Shown: piece by piece, positions 22,604-37,877 of the stretch
Layout: the number at the start of each line of letters is the position of its first letter
Numbering within the stretch: position 1 is the stretch's first letter
Assembly (NCBI GenBank): GCA_011319805.1
Contig: SJRY01000233.1
Location: 1 to 64,000, forward strand
DNA length: 64,000 bases
Direction: 5' to 3'
Source of the DNA: Macrocybe gigantea
Lineage: Eukaryota > Basidiomycota > Agaricomycetes > Agaricales > Callistosporiaceae
Notes under the pieces: generated by a model
The model's database searches: none
Told to the model about the DNA's origin: nothing
What the model saw: only the letters and a program-made list of their open reading frames with translations
Made by a program: the position numbers and the translations under genes

Positions 22604-24979
22604 ATGGTGTCTGCCGTCTTGAAATTCGTCTTCTGGTTCCTCTTGTTCGTCCATTCATGTTTTGCGTACGAGGTCGAGATACGCGATACAGGTATGCATA
22701 TTGCTTGTTTCATCCAATTCGTGCGCTGAACGTATACCAGACTATTCGCGTCAGGTCTGCAGCGGGATGTGGACTGGTCGCTCGACCTATATCAATGGTA
22801 CCGTGTGCTCTTCACCGTTCTCGACGCTACATTAACCTGCATCTCCGAAAGTCACTTTTGATCAAACTTCTCAAGGTCAGCTAGCTGTGGTCATCTATGA
22901 ATGGGCCGATGCAAAATATCTTGGGAAGGTCACGAATCCTGATGATGACTATCTGCCCGTGAGCCAGAGTGAGGCGCAGCTTCTCGTTTTTTCCTCATGC
23001 TATGGTTAGAAGACGTATGTCTGCACCGCCCGAGCGGTAACAGAGGCTTCTGTACAAGAGCGAACTGGGTCATTTCATCTTGGACCTTCCTGAAGGAAAG
23101 GATATCAAAGACACTAGTTTCTGGTCCGCAAGACTAGAACTTCCGGCGAATCAGTCTTCGTCGAGAGGCTTTTGGAACAACCGAGGGAACCCGACGCCTC
23201 CTTCCAGTAACTACACTTCTCGTGGCGCCGTACGGTTAGCGCAAGTTATGGTCACCCTATACCGAGACAAAATATCGGAGAAGCACACACCGGTGTGTAT
23301 CCCTACCACGACCCCATACATTATTCGGTTAAGAAGACGGGATATTATGTGTTGGTACGTTTGGTAATGTTACAGACAATGTGCTTAATCCGATCCATCA
23401 TAGCCGCAGTCCCTGTAACAGTGCAAGAGTCCTGGAGGCCGTGCTCCTACCGACGTGCCTTTTCACCCATCATACTCTGGTCGGATCCTGTTCAAAAATG
23501 CTTTCAATGGGAAACTGCCAGCTACCGACTACCCCAAAGTTAACGTAAGATTACAAAGTTCTCGCTATGGCTGAGATAACATTGCCTAGTTTTACTTTGT
23601 GATTTTCCTGATTTACACGGCATTCGGGGTGCATGGGCTGGCTTTGCTACCGACATATGCATGAAATACTGCCAATTCAAGTAAGATCTGCATATCTTCT
23701 ATGTTTGCATTAACATTCGAAGTGCATTCATATTCAGTATTATCTTTCTGGACTTGTTGCTCTTCTTGTTATAGAAATGTTCGCCAATTGGGGTGGGTTT
23801 TTGCCACGAGTCCATTTCTAGCTGGAGCTTATATGTCGACAGGATACTATAGATACCTCAATGCTCACGGAAAAAATACGGCGTCGACAGTTTTCCTTAT
23901 TGTTGGTATGCTGCCTATATCTCGAGGATTCACAATATTCATTGTCCTATTCAGTTGCAATTTGGACGCTGCGCGCAATTCAATGTCCTTTTTCATGTTG
24001 CTCGTGGTGTCCTTGGGTCTTAGTGTTTTCCGCGAGTCCCTTGGCCGAACAATGTTAAGATGTCAAGTCCTCGCTGGTGCTCACTTCATATTTGGCAGTG
24101 AGTGCTAGACCATAAATATGTGATCGCTGCTTAATCGTAAGCGCAGTATTATACGCCGTCGGCATTGTCGAACTGGAACTAGAGTCCACCTCTGCTCTTG
24201 TTCTACTTCTTTTTGTCATTCCCCTTGCTTTCACGCTAAGTGGATTTCTGCTTGGATCATGTATTCGTTGAATGGTTCGATTTTCGGATTTATGAGTTTG
24301 CTTCATCTGACAGCATTTGTAGCTACGATTGCGGAGCTCCGATCTCGCAAGCAGCATTACAAGCTCAAATGTTCCAGCGCCTTACTACATCTTAATCTTT
24401 GCGTACTGGTCATTGCTATCTTCTTCGTTGTGTCATCAATGTCTTTTTCCGGACGTTTCGCTGAAGGTGGAGCCTCATTACTTGTACAGGGCAGACTAAC
24501 AAAGGACGGATGACAGATTACGCAGCAAAGACATGGCGTGTTCGTTGGTGGCTGCTGGATGGCTGGTTGGCATTATTATACCTGGTCACTTTCGCTTCTA
24601 TCGCATTCTTGTGGCGACCGACGGCCAATAACAGAAGATCAGTCACCTCATTCTCACGGTCTTGGTTCCACTAACTTTCATTCCTTATCTACGTTAGCGA
24701 TGTCGGAAGAATTGGCACAGGACGAAACAGATGCCAGGACTATGATTTGGAATCTTTGACACTCGGCATAGGGATGATGATGACGAAACACTCGTCGGCA
24801 GAGACCACGGAACTGTTGCTGACAACGAGGTTGTGTTCGAGATTGGCGACGATCCAGCAACCGACAATGAAGATGAAGGTCATCATGTACGGAAACATCG
24901 CCTATCCGGTGAAAATCAAGGTCCCGACAGTGAACGTCAAGGTTTGATGGGCGGTTCGCGATCTCGAACGATTAGATGA
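22604..24979 (+). CDS. PTM1/GPR107-like seven-transmembrane protein
   Basis: The ATG opens a clear signal peptide (VLKFVFWFLLFVHSCFA). A lumenal domain of about 230 residues follows, then a multi-pass membrane domain from about 23590 (FYFVIFLIYTAFG, GWLCYRHMHEILPIQ) to about 24640 of the Lung_7-TM_R type, and an acidic cytosolic tail (DDDDETLVGRD, FEIGDDPATDNED) ending at 24979. Yeast Ptm1 and its relatives are Golgi/endosomal membrane proteins of poorly defined function. The frame near 23628 is off by one base, possibly a homopolymer lengthened in the sequence. Several short introns split the gene. Confidence 0.82.
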
Positions 24980-25057
24980 CACAACGAAAATATAATATAG
25001 TCATTACTTTAATACAGAGATCTAGCAGCAGAAGGAAACACCCAATGAAAAGAAAGA

Positions 25058-28000
25058 CTAGTCCCGAATGCGACCAGAAGAGACCGTATATAGCGAGCGG
25101 CGATGTTCATACTTTGCAACTCCTAACAACATGTCAGACCACTGAAGAAACCAACCTGAGGCATACTCGCCTGGAACAAGAGTTTGGCAGCATATGGGAT
25201 GTAAAGCTGCGAGCAGGCCGTCTTGTTTTTGCAAGCACGACACTAACCAGGAATGTTAGTAAGAAGCATAAGTCTGGCTGCTTATCTACGTACCTCGAAA
25301 CTCTGCTTTTTCTGAACGAAAAGGAGAAAAGTAAGGTAAGCATATTTCTAAGATGGACGAAAAAACGCACGAGATTCGCTATCGCAGTCAGACCGCATCT
25401 GTTGCGAATAGAGTTTCAGATTTAAATCAACAGCTAGAGGTTGTGACCCACATGTCACAAACATGCAATCGATATGCATCACTTGCTTCGAAAAGTCTCT
25501 CCTTCAAGAAGCCCGCGATGCCGTGAGAAATCATACAATCACGCTCCATCTCTCCAAAACGCAAACCACCATCACGGCTACGACCTTCGACAGGTTGTCT
25601 GGTCAGAATTTGGACGGGCCCTCTGGCTCTTGAATGTATCTTGTCATCTACCATGTGTTTGAGACGTTGGTAGTACGTCGGACCAAGGTAAACCTGCGCT
25701 TGGAGTTTACGTCCTGTATGGCCATGATACATCACCTCGAGGCCACGAGACTGATAACCCTTCTGCCTCAAGAAGGTCGAAACAGATTCAACGGTGAGAT
25801 CCGTGAATGGGGTAGCATCACCCTCGTTCCCGATGAGCGTGGCCACCTTGGAGAGCAAGGCTTCAACCAAGTGTCCGATAGTCATACGGGAAGGAATGGC
25901 GTGTGGATTGATGATGATATCGGGAACAATACCTTCCGCTGTGAAAGGCATGTCCTCCTGCCGATAGGTGATACCAATCGTTCCCTTCTGGCCGTGACGT
26001 GAGGCGAATTTATCTCCTATTTGAGGAATTCGGGTCGATCGCACGCGAACTTTGACGAATTTCTGTCCTTCAGAATTCGTGGTGATCAGTACTTGATCAA
26101 CGATCCCACTTTCCGTGCTCTTCAGTGGAGTAGAAACATCTCGACGAGTGTGCATCCTTGTACGCTGACCCAGTTCTTCGCTGTCTGGCGGAATCGGAGC
26201 GGTTTTGCCAATAATGATGTCTTCGCCTGTGACACCGGTGCCAGGAGCGATCAAGCCATCATCCTCGAGCTTGTCATATGTGCCGTGTTTCATACGCAAC
26301 GTAGTATCCCTAGATGGTTTCTCAAACTCCTCCAGCTGTTGGATACCGCTCTTTTTTTCCAAATCCATATAGCTGCGGTAATAAATACTCCGGAATAAGC
26401 CACGGTCGATTGAGCTTTGGTTCATGATGACCGAATCTTCCTGGTTATAACCACTGTAGCAAAGGATCGCAACGATGGCATTTTGTCCGGCTGGAAGCTC
26501 TCGGAACTTCAGATACTCCATGGAACGCGTCGTCGCCAGAGGTTTTTGAGGGTAGTAGAGGATGTTTGCCATTGTATCCATGCGAATCAGGAAATTTGTC
26601 AAGAATATTCCCATCGCCTGTTTACCCATGGCTGATTGGTAAGTGTTACGAGGTGACTGTTCCAAGTTAGCATGTGAAATTCCGCATTAACACGAAACTC
26701 ACCTGGTTATGATCGGGGAATGGAATGATGCTGGCACATATGCCCAGAATCATACTGGGATGAATCTCGCAATGCGTCCACGTGTGAGAATTAGTACCGG
26801 CTTTGAGTCGGGCAGCTGGGTCAAACTCTCCGTCGTTTGCATGAGGGTCTATGCCCCTCTGCACCAACCTGGAGTTCTCTAGGTCTTCCGGCGTCATCGA
26901 GATCATGACCGTTTCCTCCTCTTCCGCATCCAACAACTCAACGATACCACCTTTGACGAGTGACTCCCACTTGTACTCGTCACCGTCGTCATTATAACCA
27001 TTATTGAGCCACCGAATGTGTTTCTTTTGAAGGACTAACTGTTGGTTCTCCACAATGAACAGCGGTCGACACACGCGTCCAGCGTCAGTGTACAGACGCA
27101 GCTCCTTCTCGCGGATGTCGCGCACGACGGAAACCTCAGGACTGATATCGTCCTTTCGCCGCAACTTCTTGATGGTCTTGACGAGGTTCGCAGGGTCGCG
27201 GTGCACCCCCATCCAAACGCCGTTGACAAAAACTTTAGTGCAAGGAGTCGTAGAGTTCGCGTTTTCTTCAAGAGATTCTAGACCCCATTCCTCTAGGAAT
27301 TCAATGACGGGGCAGAATATGATCCCACGGAGATGCAGGCCATTAGCGCCAAATTTTTGACCAGACCACAAGCTTGTCCTTCTGGTGTTTCCGCAGGGCA
27401 AACCATGCCCCAATGTGTGTTATGTAGCTGACGCGGTTTCGCAATCTTTCCTTCACGTCCGAGCGGTGTATTGCACCGCCTGAGGTGGGACAATGTTGAC
27501 GCATACGTATAGCGGTTCAGCACTTGAGACACGCCTGCTTTGGAAGACATCGATTTCTTCTGGTCGCCCCAATTGCCAGTAGCCAAGGAGTATTTCAGCC
27601 CATTCGTGATGGTTTGATGTTTCACAGCCAAGGAAAGATTGAATTCTTTGTGCGTCTCAACACACTAAATTTATGATAGCGATAAGGTCCGTAGTCCCCG
27701 AAACATAAACTCACTGCTCACCTTTTGAAGATATCGGTAGACGTCCTTGGTGAGTTTGCGGAAAAGCATCCGGAACAAGTTGGCCAGTAAGGGACCGGCC
27801 AGGTCAAGACGTTTCTTCCCAAAGTGATCACGGTCGTCGAGTTCCCGTCGCTCAAGGGCCGCTAAGAGCAATCGATGGATCATATACCCAAAGAAATAAG
27901 CCTTCTTCGATTCAGACCCCTCCGACATGGAGACATGGGGTAACATCTCCTTCTGCAGAATCTCCTGGGCGTATCTTATGCGGCGCTCCCTCGAGAGACC

Positions 28001-29203
28001 TGTCGTTGTTCCACGGTTTCCGATGAAATCCAACGCTACCTCCCGATCCTGTATCACAAAGCCGTCGTCGATACATGGCTTGAGCATCTCAAGCATTTGC
28101 GCATCCTGCATGTCGTAGCATATATGCTCAAGAATATCCCGATCGGAAATGACCCCAAGGCCCCGAAATACAACCCAAATTGGGATGTCAACTTTGATGT
28201 ATGGGATGGTAGCTTTCATGACATTTCCGAGCTGCCATGCATGAGAAAGAGAACGCTGAGGAGATCGCATGTATGCTTACTGAGCGCTCCTGGTTTCGGT
28301 GAAACATTTTCACTTGGAATTGGCTGATCGTCTTTCCGCCCTTCTCTACGGCACTCCGGATTTCGGCCAGGAAATTGATAGGTGAAGGTTGAGCTTTTGC
28401 AAAGACGTAGACGTGGTTCGTCGCCATACGCTCTTGAGCGATGAGGACTTTCTCGGAGCCATTAATGATGAAATAACCACCAGAGTCATAGGGACACTCG
28501 TTGAGATCATAGAGATCCTGGTCCTGCAGATCCCGAAGAATACAGAACGTCGAACGAAGCATGATAGGTACCTGATGAACGTTGAGTGACCATCGGTCGG
28601 CGGTTCAACTAAACGGATTCATACCTTGCCTATCCACACTTTCGTTGTGTCATCAGGACTCTCTTCGTGCTCAGGTTCCCATACCGTGTCACCAGGAACG
28701 TCCATGTTCTCCCGACCGACCAGAACGCGTTTCTTCATTTCAATGTAGAGCGGCGCAGAGTACGTCAAATTTCGGAGTCTCGCTTCTTGCGGAAATACGG
28801 GGACGACTGAACCATCCGCTTCAGTTACCGTCGGTCGGGAAAGGTATATCTGCCCAAATTTAATCTCGTAACGTCGCGTGATATCTGCGGCATGGCCAGT
28901 ATGTTGGTCCGCCTGGTCCAAAATTAAATCTGAGTTCTCGTCGACTAATTCTTGCATGGTATTTTGTACGAATTCGTCAAAGGAATCCAGTTGTTGCCGA
29001 ACAAGACCTTTCTGGTCGAAGAAACTAGATATGACGGTCCAGCAGTCTTCTTGTGTTATTTCTTCGTAACTTTCATCATCATCCTCCATTCCGAAATTCG
29101 GATCATCGTAAGAGTAGGGGTCTTGGGTAGCATCGAAGTCTCAATTACGAGCGTTTAGACAGTGTCCGCACGACCTGAGCATTTCATAAATACCTTGGCT
29201 CAT
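25058..29203 (-). CDS. RPB2: RNA polymerase II second-largest subunit RPB2
   Basis: About 1220 residues are recoverable, the usual RPB2 size. The start fits a 10-base first exon (ATGAGCCAAG, 29194-29203) spliced to [13 protein letters not shown]. Landmarks are [63 protein letters not shown], the hybrid-binding region and the C-terminal zinc site ([16 protein letters not shown]). The last exons are tiny, and the final intron (25123-25170) has a GC donor. Near 25093 one base appears to be missing. With it restored the protein ends [11 protein letters not shown] at 25058; as read, the frame runs on to 25009. RPB2 forms half of the active cleft of Pol II in the nucleus. It is a common neighbour of HD mating loci. 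Confidence 0.95.
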
Positions 29204-29372
29204 GATGTTCGCGAAACTCGATATCTCCAGGAACGAGTCGTCGTTGGCAAGCGCGAAGGCTGCCCGAGTTGAATTTACAGCCTATTAGCAATCATTATTT
29301 GTTTTTATTGATGGTACACTCCATGGTCAATATTTGTCTATATTTATTACATGGACTTCAATAGACCCGTCG

Positions 29373-30492
29373 CTACTCTACTTGCGCTAGCTGCATATCC
29401 GCCCTGTGTCCAGAATGCATCAGCGCCGACACTCCATGATATGATTTCAAAGAAACACACACCCCGAAGAGCAGTGTATGATTCAGGTAGTGAAACAGTT
29501 CATATAAGTGACCTCTAAGATCGTATTCCTCAACTGGCTCTGACTTGGGCAGGTATGAGTGATATGCTGAGAAGAAAGTCTCTGGGAAGCCTCCAAATAT
29601 TCTGGCAATAGCAAGGCTATGTAACATATCCATCGTCATTGGCGTTGCTAATGGTCACATGGCGACTCACTCTGCTTCATTATGACCATAAAATGATGAA
29701 GGGTCGAATATGATAGGTTGTCCTGTCAAGCGATCAGTCCCAACATTTCCGCTCTACCTTTACTTCAGTCTCAAGGTCACCATTGCAATTATTCTGGAGG
29801 CTCACCCATAGGTCTCCGTGGAGAAGAACTGGTTTGATGTTCAAGGGTCCTAAGAGAGCAGGTCACCGAGTTGCATTACAGCGTCCTGATACCTCTCACC
29901 CAAAAGTTTGGGCACTACTCTGAAATTCCCATATTAGTGATGTACGAAAACATCAATCATCCCAGACTGCATACCGTGCTCTGACATCTGATACTTTCTT
30001 GCAAAGGTCATCATAAGAACCGAATCGAGCCAAACGGTCAGCCAAGCTGCCCAGTAATGTGCTGAAACACTCTTCCCAGGTATTGAACCAGCCATTTTCC
30101 AACCTGGTTGCACCACAGAAGGTCGGAATGCGAAATCCGAATCCATGTGGTGAAGAGTAAGTGTGTAATTCACTAGCAAGTCGTTTCGCTAAGACCTGGC
30201 TGGTATCATAGGTAAGGCGTGACAGGTCTTTGTACTCCGATATGAAGTATGGTTTTCCACAAGCATCTACTCCCGAGGCAAAGACTCGGGGTGCTAGGCC
30301 TGGTGCAGCGGCACGGATGGCGTTCAGCGACTCCACCTCACCAGCGTATTGTTCTTGCTCTGAGGTAGATCCGAGCTTCACGAAGTAGACTTGCCCTGAC
30401 GAGGATCTGACCTTTGGCAGCGTCACGGTAAAATGGGCATCGGGTTCGATGAGTTGGAGATTATCGAGCAACACGCTGGGTAACAATGACAT
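29373..30492 (-). CDS. Fructosamine/ketosamine-3-kinase family protein
   Basis: It opens MSLLPSVLLDNLQLIEPD and has YFVKLGS (ATP-binding Lys), FISEYKDLSRL, HGFGFRIPTFCGATRLENGW and, after a GTGAGC...AG intron, the catalytic and metal blocks HGDLW-SGNVGTDRLTG and IIFDPSSFYGHNEAELAI. These are the fructosamine-3-kinase signatures. Such kinases phosphorylate sugar adducts on proteins so that they fall off (deglycation). The end, ALMHSGHRADMQLAQVE, is at 29373. Its start codon is 90 bp from that of the OYE gene on the other strand. Confidence 0.88.
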
Positions 30493-30582
30493 GGTCGTTC
30501 AGAGTGGGAGATGGATGACATCATCATGTGACCAGACTGATTTTCTCATATCACGACGCCTCTTCCACTCATCCATACTCAA

Positions 30583-32184
<1,602 letters not shown>

Positions 32185-32264
32185 CATCTTAGGAATGAAA
32201 GACACCGCTACATACTAGATGGTAGACGTCCGAAATGTAGATGATTGTATGGATTCTGAATTCC

Positions 32265-34399
32265 TTAGTGATTTCTCGCGTCCCTCCGCTTCTTCCTACA
32301 CTCTGGCCCGACTTTGATCGACCAGAAAACCATCGGGATAGAAAGAAAACTAAGGCCTCCAAGAAGCACATACGTCCACCCCACTCCAAGGCCGTTGATG
32401 ATCGGGTCTATCACTGCCACCAACGCTGCGCTTAGAAGGCAACGGATGAGATTATTCTGCAATATGACAAGCGGTCAATGGCACATCACTGCGTTGACTA
32501 TGAGGTCTTACGCATCCAGTCACCGAAGACCCTTGTGTAGGGAACAGATCAATCATGAGCGTTTGTGAAGAATTCATCACTGCGATAGAGATATAACCGA
32601 CTGCGAGAGGAAGACTCATTAGTTCGATAAAATCAAGCTAAAGAGGACCGTTAAGTGACTGACCTATGATCTGAATGATCAACGGAACAGCGAGATGAAC
32701 CCGCTTTTCTATACACCAGCCATATCCAACACAGCAAACAATCAACACGACGATGAGAAAAGGCAATGCACGTAATCGCGCCTTGGATACTCCACGTCAG
32801 ACGTCAATTATCCTCAAGCGAGAAGGTGGCGACACTAACCTTTTCCACTGGTACACCGTCCTCTTGTGAACTGTCGTTCGGAAGCGCTTCACTAGTATTA
32901 TGGGACTGGACTGCCTTTAATTTGAACTTGCGATATTCCCAATCAAGAAACTTCCCGTTCGCGCTGCTGCCTATAGCCATGCCGCCGCCAACTCCTAGAA
33001 AACACAAGCCTATCTTCGTTTCGTCGAGAAAAGGATACGCTTCGGTAAAAAGCGTGGGCATAGTCGCGATGAACCCGTAATATATCGCGCAAATAATTGC
33101 GTTCATGCCTAGTAGGATAAGGATGTCTTTATACGTGAGGATGCGCAATGGGTTCTGCCACCGCTTAGGCGTGGTCGTTCGGCGCTTGTCATTTTTCGTC
33201 GACCTATAACCGGCAACAGAGGCTGGAATATAGTCGGCGGTCTGATGCTACCGTCTCCAACCATGGCACGCAAGGTCTCTGGAAAAAATCTGAAAGTGTC
33301 TGTTTATTGTTTTCTGAACAAGAAGCAAAGAGTGGGACGCGCAAGATCATGGTCACCAGACACACGGAAGAGGCGATACAAAGGAACCAAAAGATGGACC
33401 TGCAGGCAGGCCGTGTCAGTATAGTCTGAAAAATCTCCTTGAAATCCTGTATATACCTCCAACCGAGGCCGTCAGAAAGAGCGCCGCCAATCACGGGTCC
33501 GATAGAGGGGCCAATCTAATACTCATGTGATTCACTGTGCATATCTTTGATGTGAATGGCCATTCTTACCATTGGACCGAGCGTAAAAATACCAAAGAAG
33601 CCTCCACGTTCTTCTCGTGTAGAGATATCACCAATAACGCCAGCTCCTGCATCAAGGCGAGGTCGTCGTTGATCAAAAATCGCTCCGCAACAAATCATTA
33701 CTTGGCCTACCTATGGCAATTGTGCTAGCAGAACCTGCAGCTTGTAGACATCGCAGAAGCAGCAGAAGCCAATAATCGTGAATAGGGACTAAAGCTAGCC
33801 CAACACATGTCAATGACAGTATAATCAAGCAACTGCAGAGACTGAGTCTTCGCCCTATGTGGTCTGAAGCTGGGCCCCACACCATAGGGGCTTCATGAAT
33901 ATGTTATTTTTGGAGTAGACGAGCAAGTAGACAGTTCAACGTCACCTATGCCTTGCATGATAACGTATATAGTCACCTTTGGAAAAGGAAAAAAAAACTT
34001 ATGTTACGGGCGAAAAAATGCAGAGCAAAGGCAGATCACCGTCAAGTTGATTAGCTCTGTGATTTGTGGAAGACGTTTACAAGCCTCGGAATGGCAGGAA
34101 GATAAACGCTAGAAGATAGTGGGCTAAAATTGGGTCAGCCAATGCGTAGGTAGAACTGCAAGAAAGAAATACCTGAACAACCCTGCGAAGGAGGCCAAGG
34201 TCACTATTATCCATTTTTCGCCTTTGGTGAAGATGCTGAAAGGGGGGTTAGTTGTCACGGGGGCTTCAGGTCCATTACTAGGGTGGGCCAAGACTGGTTC
34301 CTTCTGTGGGTGGAGGGATTCTTTCTTCAACGGGTCTTCTTCCCTTGTTTTGTTCATGACAGCAGGGCTCGTGGGCACAGGCGAACAGGCGACGATCAT
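32265..34399 (-). CDS. MFS transporter, DHA1 drug/polyamine-type
   Basis: A polar N-terminal tail of about 60 residues precedes the first membrane helix (WIIVTLASFAGLF). The MFS motif A between helices 2 and 3 reads WGPASDHIGRR, and GDISTREERGGFFG and IGPVIGGALSDGLGWR mark the second signature region. A long cytosolic loop and a second bundle follow, with helices such as YKDILILLGMNAIICAIYY. The last helix and a basic tail end at 32265. Proton-coupled efflux of drugs or polyamines at the plasma membrane is the family role; the substrate is unknown. It is convergent with the OYE gene, with an 80-bp gap. Confidence 0.85.
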
Positions 34400-34668
34400 G
34401 CTTTATTTATACTCTCCTCCATGACCCAAGTGGTGATTGATGGAGTTCAGAATGTTCAGCGACTGGAGATGCTAGGCCGCATGTCGGTTTGTTTACCGAA
34501 TTTGCTGACATACACGCCCTTATGGACTGTCGGCAAGTTCGGCTCAAGTAGTTTATAATTGGACTCGATATTTCTACAGTTAATCAGGAATACAACGGTG
34601 GAGACAGACAGCCAGACGAAGACACAACAACTCCAAGGTCAACAACGGTGGAAGGAGTGTCTCTTCGT

Positions 34669-35834
34669 TCAAAGATAGCCAGGGAGGATGGCGCGCACCG
34701 GCGTCAAAGGACCAGAATATTTTTCGAGCAAATCCTTGAATGACACTGAATTCGGGCCGCCTGAGCGAACGACGTTATCCATCTGCAGCTGCTCAATCTA
34801 CAAGGCAACGCGTCACAATAATTTTGAGGTCGAGAGATGTATAAGTAGATACCTGCGATCTCGTAACAGTAAACAGGCTAGGCGGCAGTTTCTCCAGAAT
34901 AGAAGCCTGGAACAACCCAAGCTGCACAGGCAGTGATATTATTGGCCGGTAGCGCCCATTATACTTCAAGACCAGTCGCATTAGTTCGCGATATGTAAAA
35001 ACTTATTCCGTCCAGGTTAGGTGCAGATGCCAACAAAACGCAACGATTACCTTCGGGACCTCCTGCTTCAATAATCTTTCCTGACGCCAGTTTTTGGATT
35101 TCGGGATCATTCCTGGTTATGATCTCTACGGCTCGCGCCAAGTCATCAACATAGACTGGTTGGAATTTGGATGTGCCACCGCCAAAGACCGGAAGGCAAG
35201 GAAGGTATTGGACAATTTGGAGAACCTCTTTGACCCATATACGGTGAATAAGGGCTAATTTTCCCAAAGCTGGTCTATACGTACGTTGAAAAAGTCATCC
35301 TCCGGCCCAAATACAACGCTGGGACGAATTATAGTTGCGGATGGTATGGTTCTAAAGACAGATTTCTCAGCCAAGCCTTTTGTCCTGAAATATGGTATAT
35401 TGCTGTTCTCATTGGCGCCTATGGCACTAAAGTGAATGAGCTGCGCCCCGGCGTTTTTAGCTGCGTTGGCGACGTTTTCGGCTCCTTTCCACTGTATGTC
35501 TTCAAATTGTTGGGTAGTGCCGTGGAGGATGCCCACTAAAGATATGACGACATTGGCACCTTCAAAAGCAGGGGCCAGAGTTTCTGGTTTGGTCACATCG
35601 AGCGGGACTGGAGGGAGTAGTTTCTCTCGCAAAACGAGCGGTATTAAAGAGGAGTGAATCCTCGACGGTTTGCGCGACGAGATTTGAATGCATCTGTTGA
35701 GCTCGGCACTCTGAGCCAGGACTCGCGCAATGCTTGAGCCTGTAATAAAAAGATTAAAGACACAGTGAATATAAATGGCCTGTTTGACCTAGAAAACCGG
35801 CGCCGCATATGACCACTTTGTGTGCGTTCTGCAT
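34669..35834 (-). CDS. NDUFA9/Coq11-like atypical short-chain dehydrogenase
   Basis: The N terminus carries a Rossmann nucleotide motif split by an intron (VVICGAGFLG-SSIARVLAQS). The middle reads NVVISLVGILHGTTQQFEDI and LIHFSAIGANENSNIPYFRT; the C-terminal part has ATIIRPSVVFGPEDDFFN, GGGTSKFQPVYVDDLARA and an end reading LTPVRAILPGYL. These match the NAD(P)H-binding NDUFA9 family, which includes the 40-kDa subunit of mitochondrial complex I and the yeast coenzyme-Q factor Coq11. I cannot decide between the two. One base is missing near 35217. The stop is at 34669-34671. It is head to head with the next gene, 78 bp apart. Confidence 0.8.
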
Positions 35835-35912
35835 TTTGGAGGAGGAATAACTATGATCGTTACGTCAGCACCAGGGGTAACAGAGTAATTCCAGATTTGG
35901 CGAGAGACAGAA

Positions 35913-37738
35913 ATGAGCAAACAACCATCTCAGACTCAGACGACCATCGAGTTGCCTGTAGGCCCAACGCCCGCATGGGAGACAGAAGAGCCTCTAGATG
36001 GCGAGGCTGCCAGGCTCTCTGTAGCACAGAGGTCCGTTTCAGAGTTTTCTATCGCTATCTTTGTGCTCAGCTCGCCCTGCTATAGTTGTGTCGTTCACGC
36101 CTCACTCCGCCAATGTTCGTCCACCTTGTTGTGCCATTGGTCTCGCTGACGAACATGCTATAGCGCGCGACAAGTGGCTACATTCAAATTTTCCGATATT
36201 CTCGGCTAAGGGAAAGGGTAACAAGCCACCCGAACGTGTACCTCCCCCGCATACTATCCAAAACCGAGGCAGATGCACATTTGAGATCGGACCCCACATC
36301 TTTCAAGAAACAGTCGTTTACGAAGTTCATTATCTGCCTGCTTTTCCACAGGTCCCAACGCCTCAGACCGCTTCTTACAGGAGTCCGAGCATCAGTACAT
36401 GGCAAGCAGTCACTCAATATGGCAGCACAAGTTTACCACAACCTCAATCGAATTCTGTGTCACCGAGCGCCTCTTCGACCCCTAGACCCCCTGACGACCA
36501 ATCTGCACCATTGCTGTCTTCATTAAACACCGTCACGACGATTACACCGGCTCTCATCAGCCAGGTCAATGCCGCCGCTTCGACCAACCCTATACTCGCC
36601 AATCTGTTGCAATTGGCAGCTGCTGGCAATGCGAGTCCTGACCAACTCAAGACCCTGGGTCTCTTAATTCAATCTCTGGCGGCTACAGATAACACTTCCC
36701 CACAAACTCCTGCATCGACACAGTCGCATTACAGGGTGTCGCTACCGCCAGCCCAGCCTCCGCCATCAAATCCCTCTCCGTCCTCAACAGTCAATGACTT
36801 CGACATCGTCATCGAGTTTCGCGACAATTCATCCGAACGATTCGTCTTTCCGCGGGGACCTGTTATGTGCAAGAGAATATCCGCAGCTTCCGATAGTATG
36901 TGTGAGATCATTGTGCTCGCCCGGTTTCCTTTCATCACTACACCTTCTCCGGCCCAATCTTCAGATGAATCAACGGAGAATGCGCCGAGTACGGATAAGC
37001 CTCGTGTCGTAAATTTCACGCTGAAAAAGGCCTCCTTTGCTATATGGGATAGTCTTTCTAGGTGGATGGGTAACCCTGAGAAAGCATCTGAAAGTCGCCG
37101 ACTATTATGTGATTTGGTGAATTTCTACTTTTATCTTCTCCATTGTCTTGACTGACATAATTTCCTAGAAAACGCCCCCCAGAGTATATCTTGGTCATCA
37201 ACTTGTGCAGGGATCGCTACTCCACCAGCTTCAAAATGTAGGAATTTGGTATTTCTCGCCTGTCACGTCTCTTTCATTATTTGTTGAGCAGTCGGTCTTG
37301 CCTAATTACAACATGAAGCCCCTCAAGCCCAACTTGGCGTCCGCGGCGCGTCTTAGAAGGAGACAGCAAAAGAAACAGGAGAAGGAGGCCGCAGCGAACG
37401 AAGATCGAGCCACAGCTATTCAACGCGCCCCGCCAAAGCGGCGCCGCACGGCCGATGCTCGAGGGACTACAACACCACTTCCGATAAGATGCTTATCCTG
37501 CAACCAGACAGATGTACCACTAATATTAGGAGGAAGTGAGCCATCGGTTTTGGGGCGTCTGATTTCCCATCTGATGATTGTCCTAGGATTCTGTCGACCG
37601 TGCGTCGATTCAGGTCGGGCACCTTCCACACAACCTTCCTCGGATTTGTCCGCTCGAGCTATTAAGCCCGCGACACCCTCGAATCCGTACGTCGTGACAC
37701 AGCAAATTTCGGACCGACACTCGACGGCCCCACAATGA
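35913..37738 (+). CDS. Conserved hypothetical protein with C-terminal zinc-ribbon-like motif
   Basis: The N-terminal exon (MSKQPSQTQTTIELPVGPTP) leads to a Pro/Ser/Thr-rich middle and a helical segment with NPILANLLQLAAAG and LKTLGLLIQSLAA. Then comes a folded-looking block (FDIVIEFRDNSSERFVFPRG, VVNFTLKKASFAIWDSL). The end holds a basic stretch (PPKRRR) and a split CxxC pair (CLSCNQTDVPLILGG, FCRPCVDSG). I do not recognise the family. The basic patch and zinc-like site suggest a nuclear role, but this is inference. Introns at about 37108-37168 and further on join the last exons. Confidence 0.65.
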
Positions 37739-37877
37739 TACGTGAGCAATGTAAAAATAAGCATCAAGTATGCAGGTTGTCTTCTGGGTCACTGGTATAT
37801 AATGTTACATATAAATACTACGATGCATGCAAATGTGTTGGGGTCGGACAAAATTCTGATACAATAACCTCACTGCT

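Noticed and set aside
24976..25425. A 149-codon open frame overlapping the PTM1-like stop by ATGA
   Set aside because: It covers the antisense of the last RPB2 exons and the 3' ends of two convergent genes; its composition looks random and no family is recognisable.
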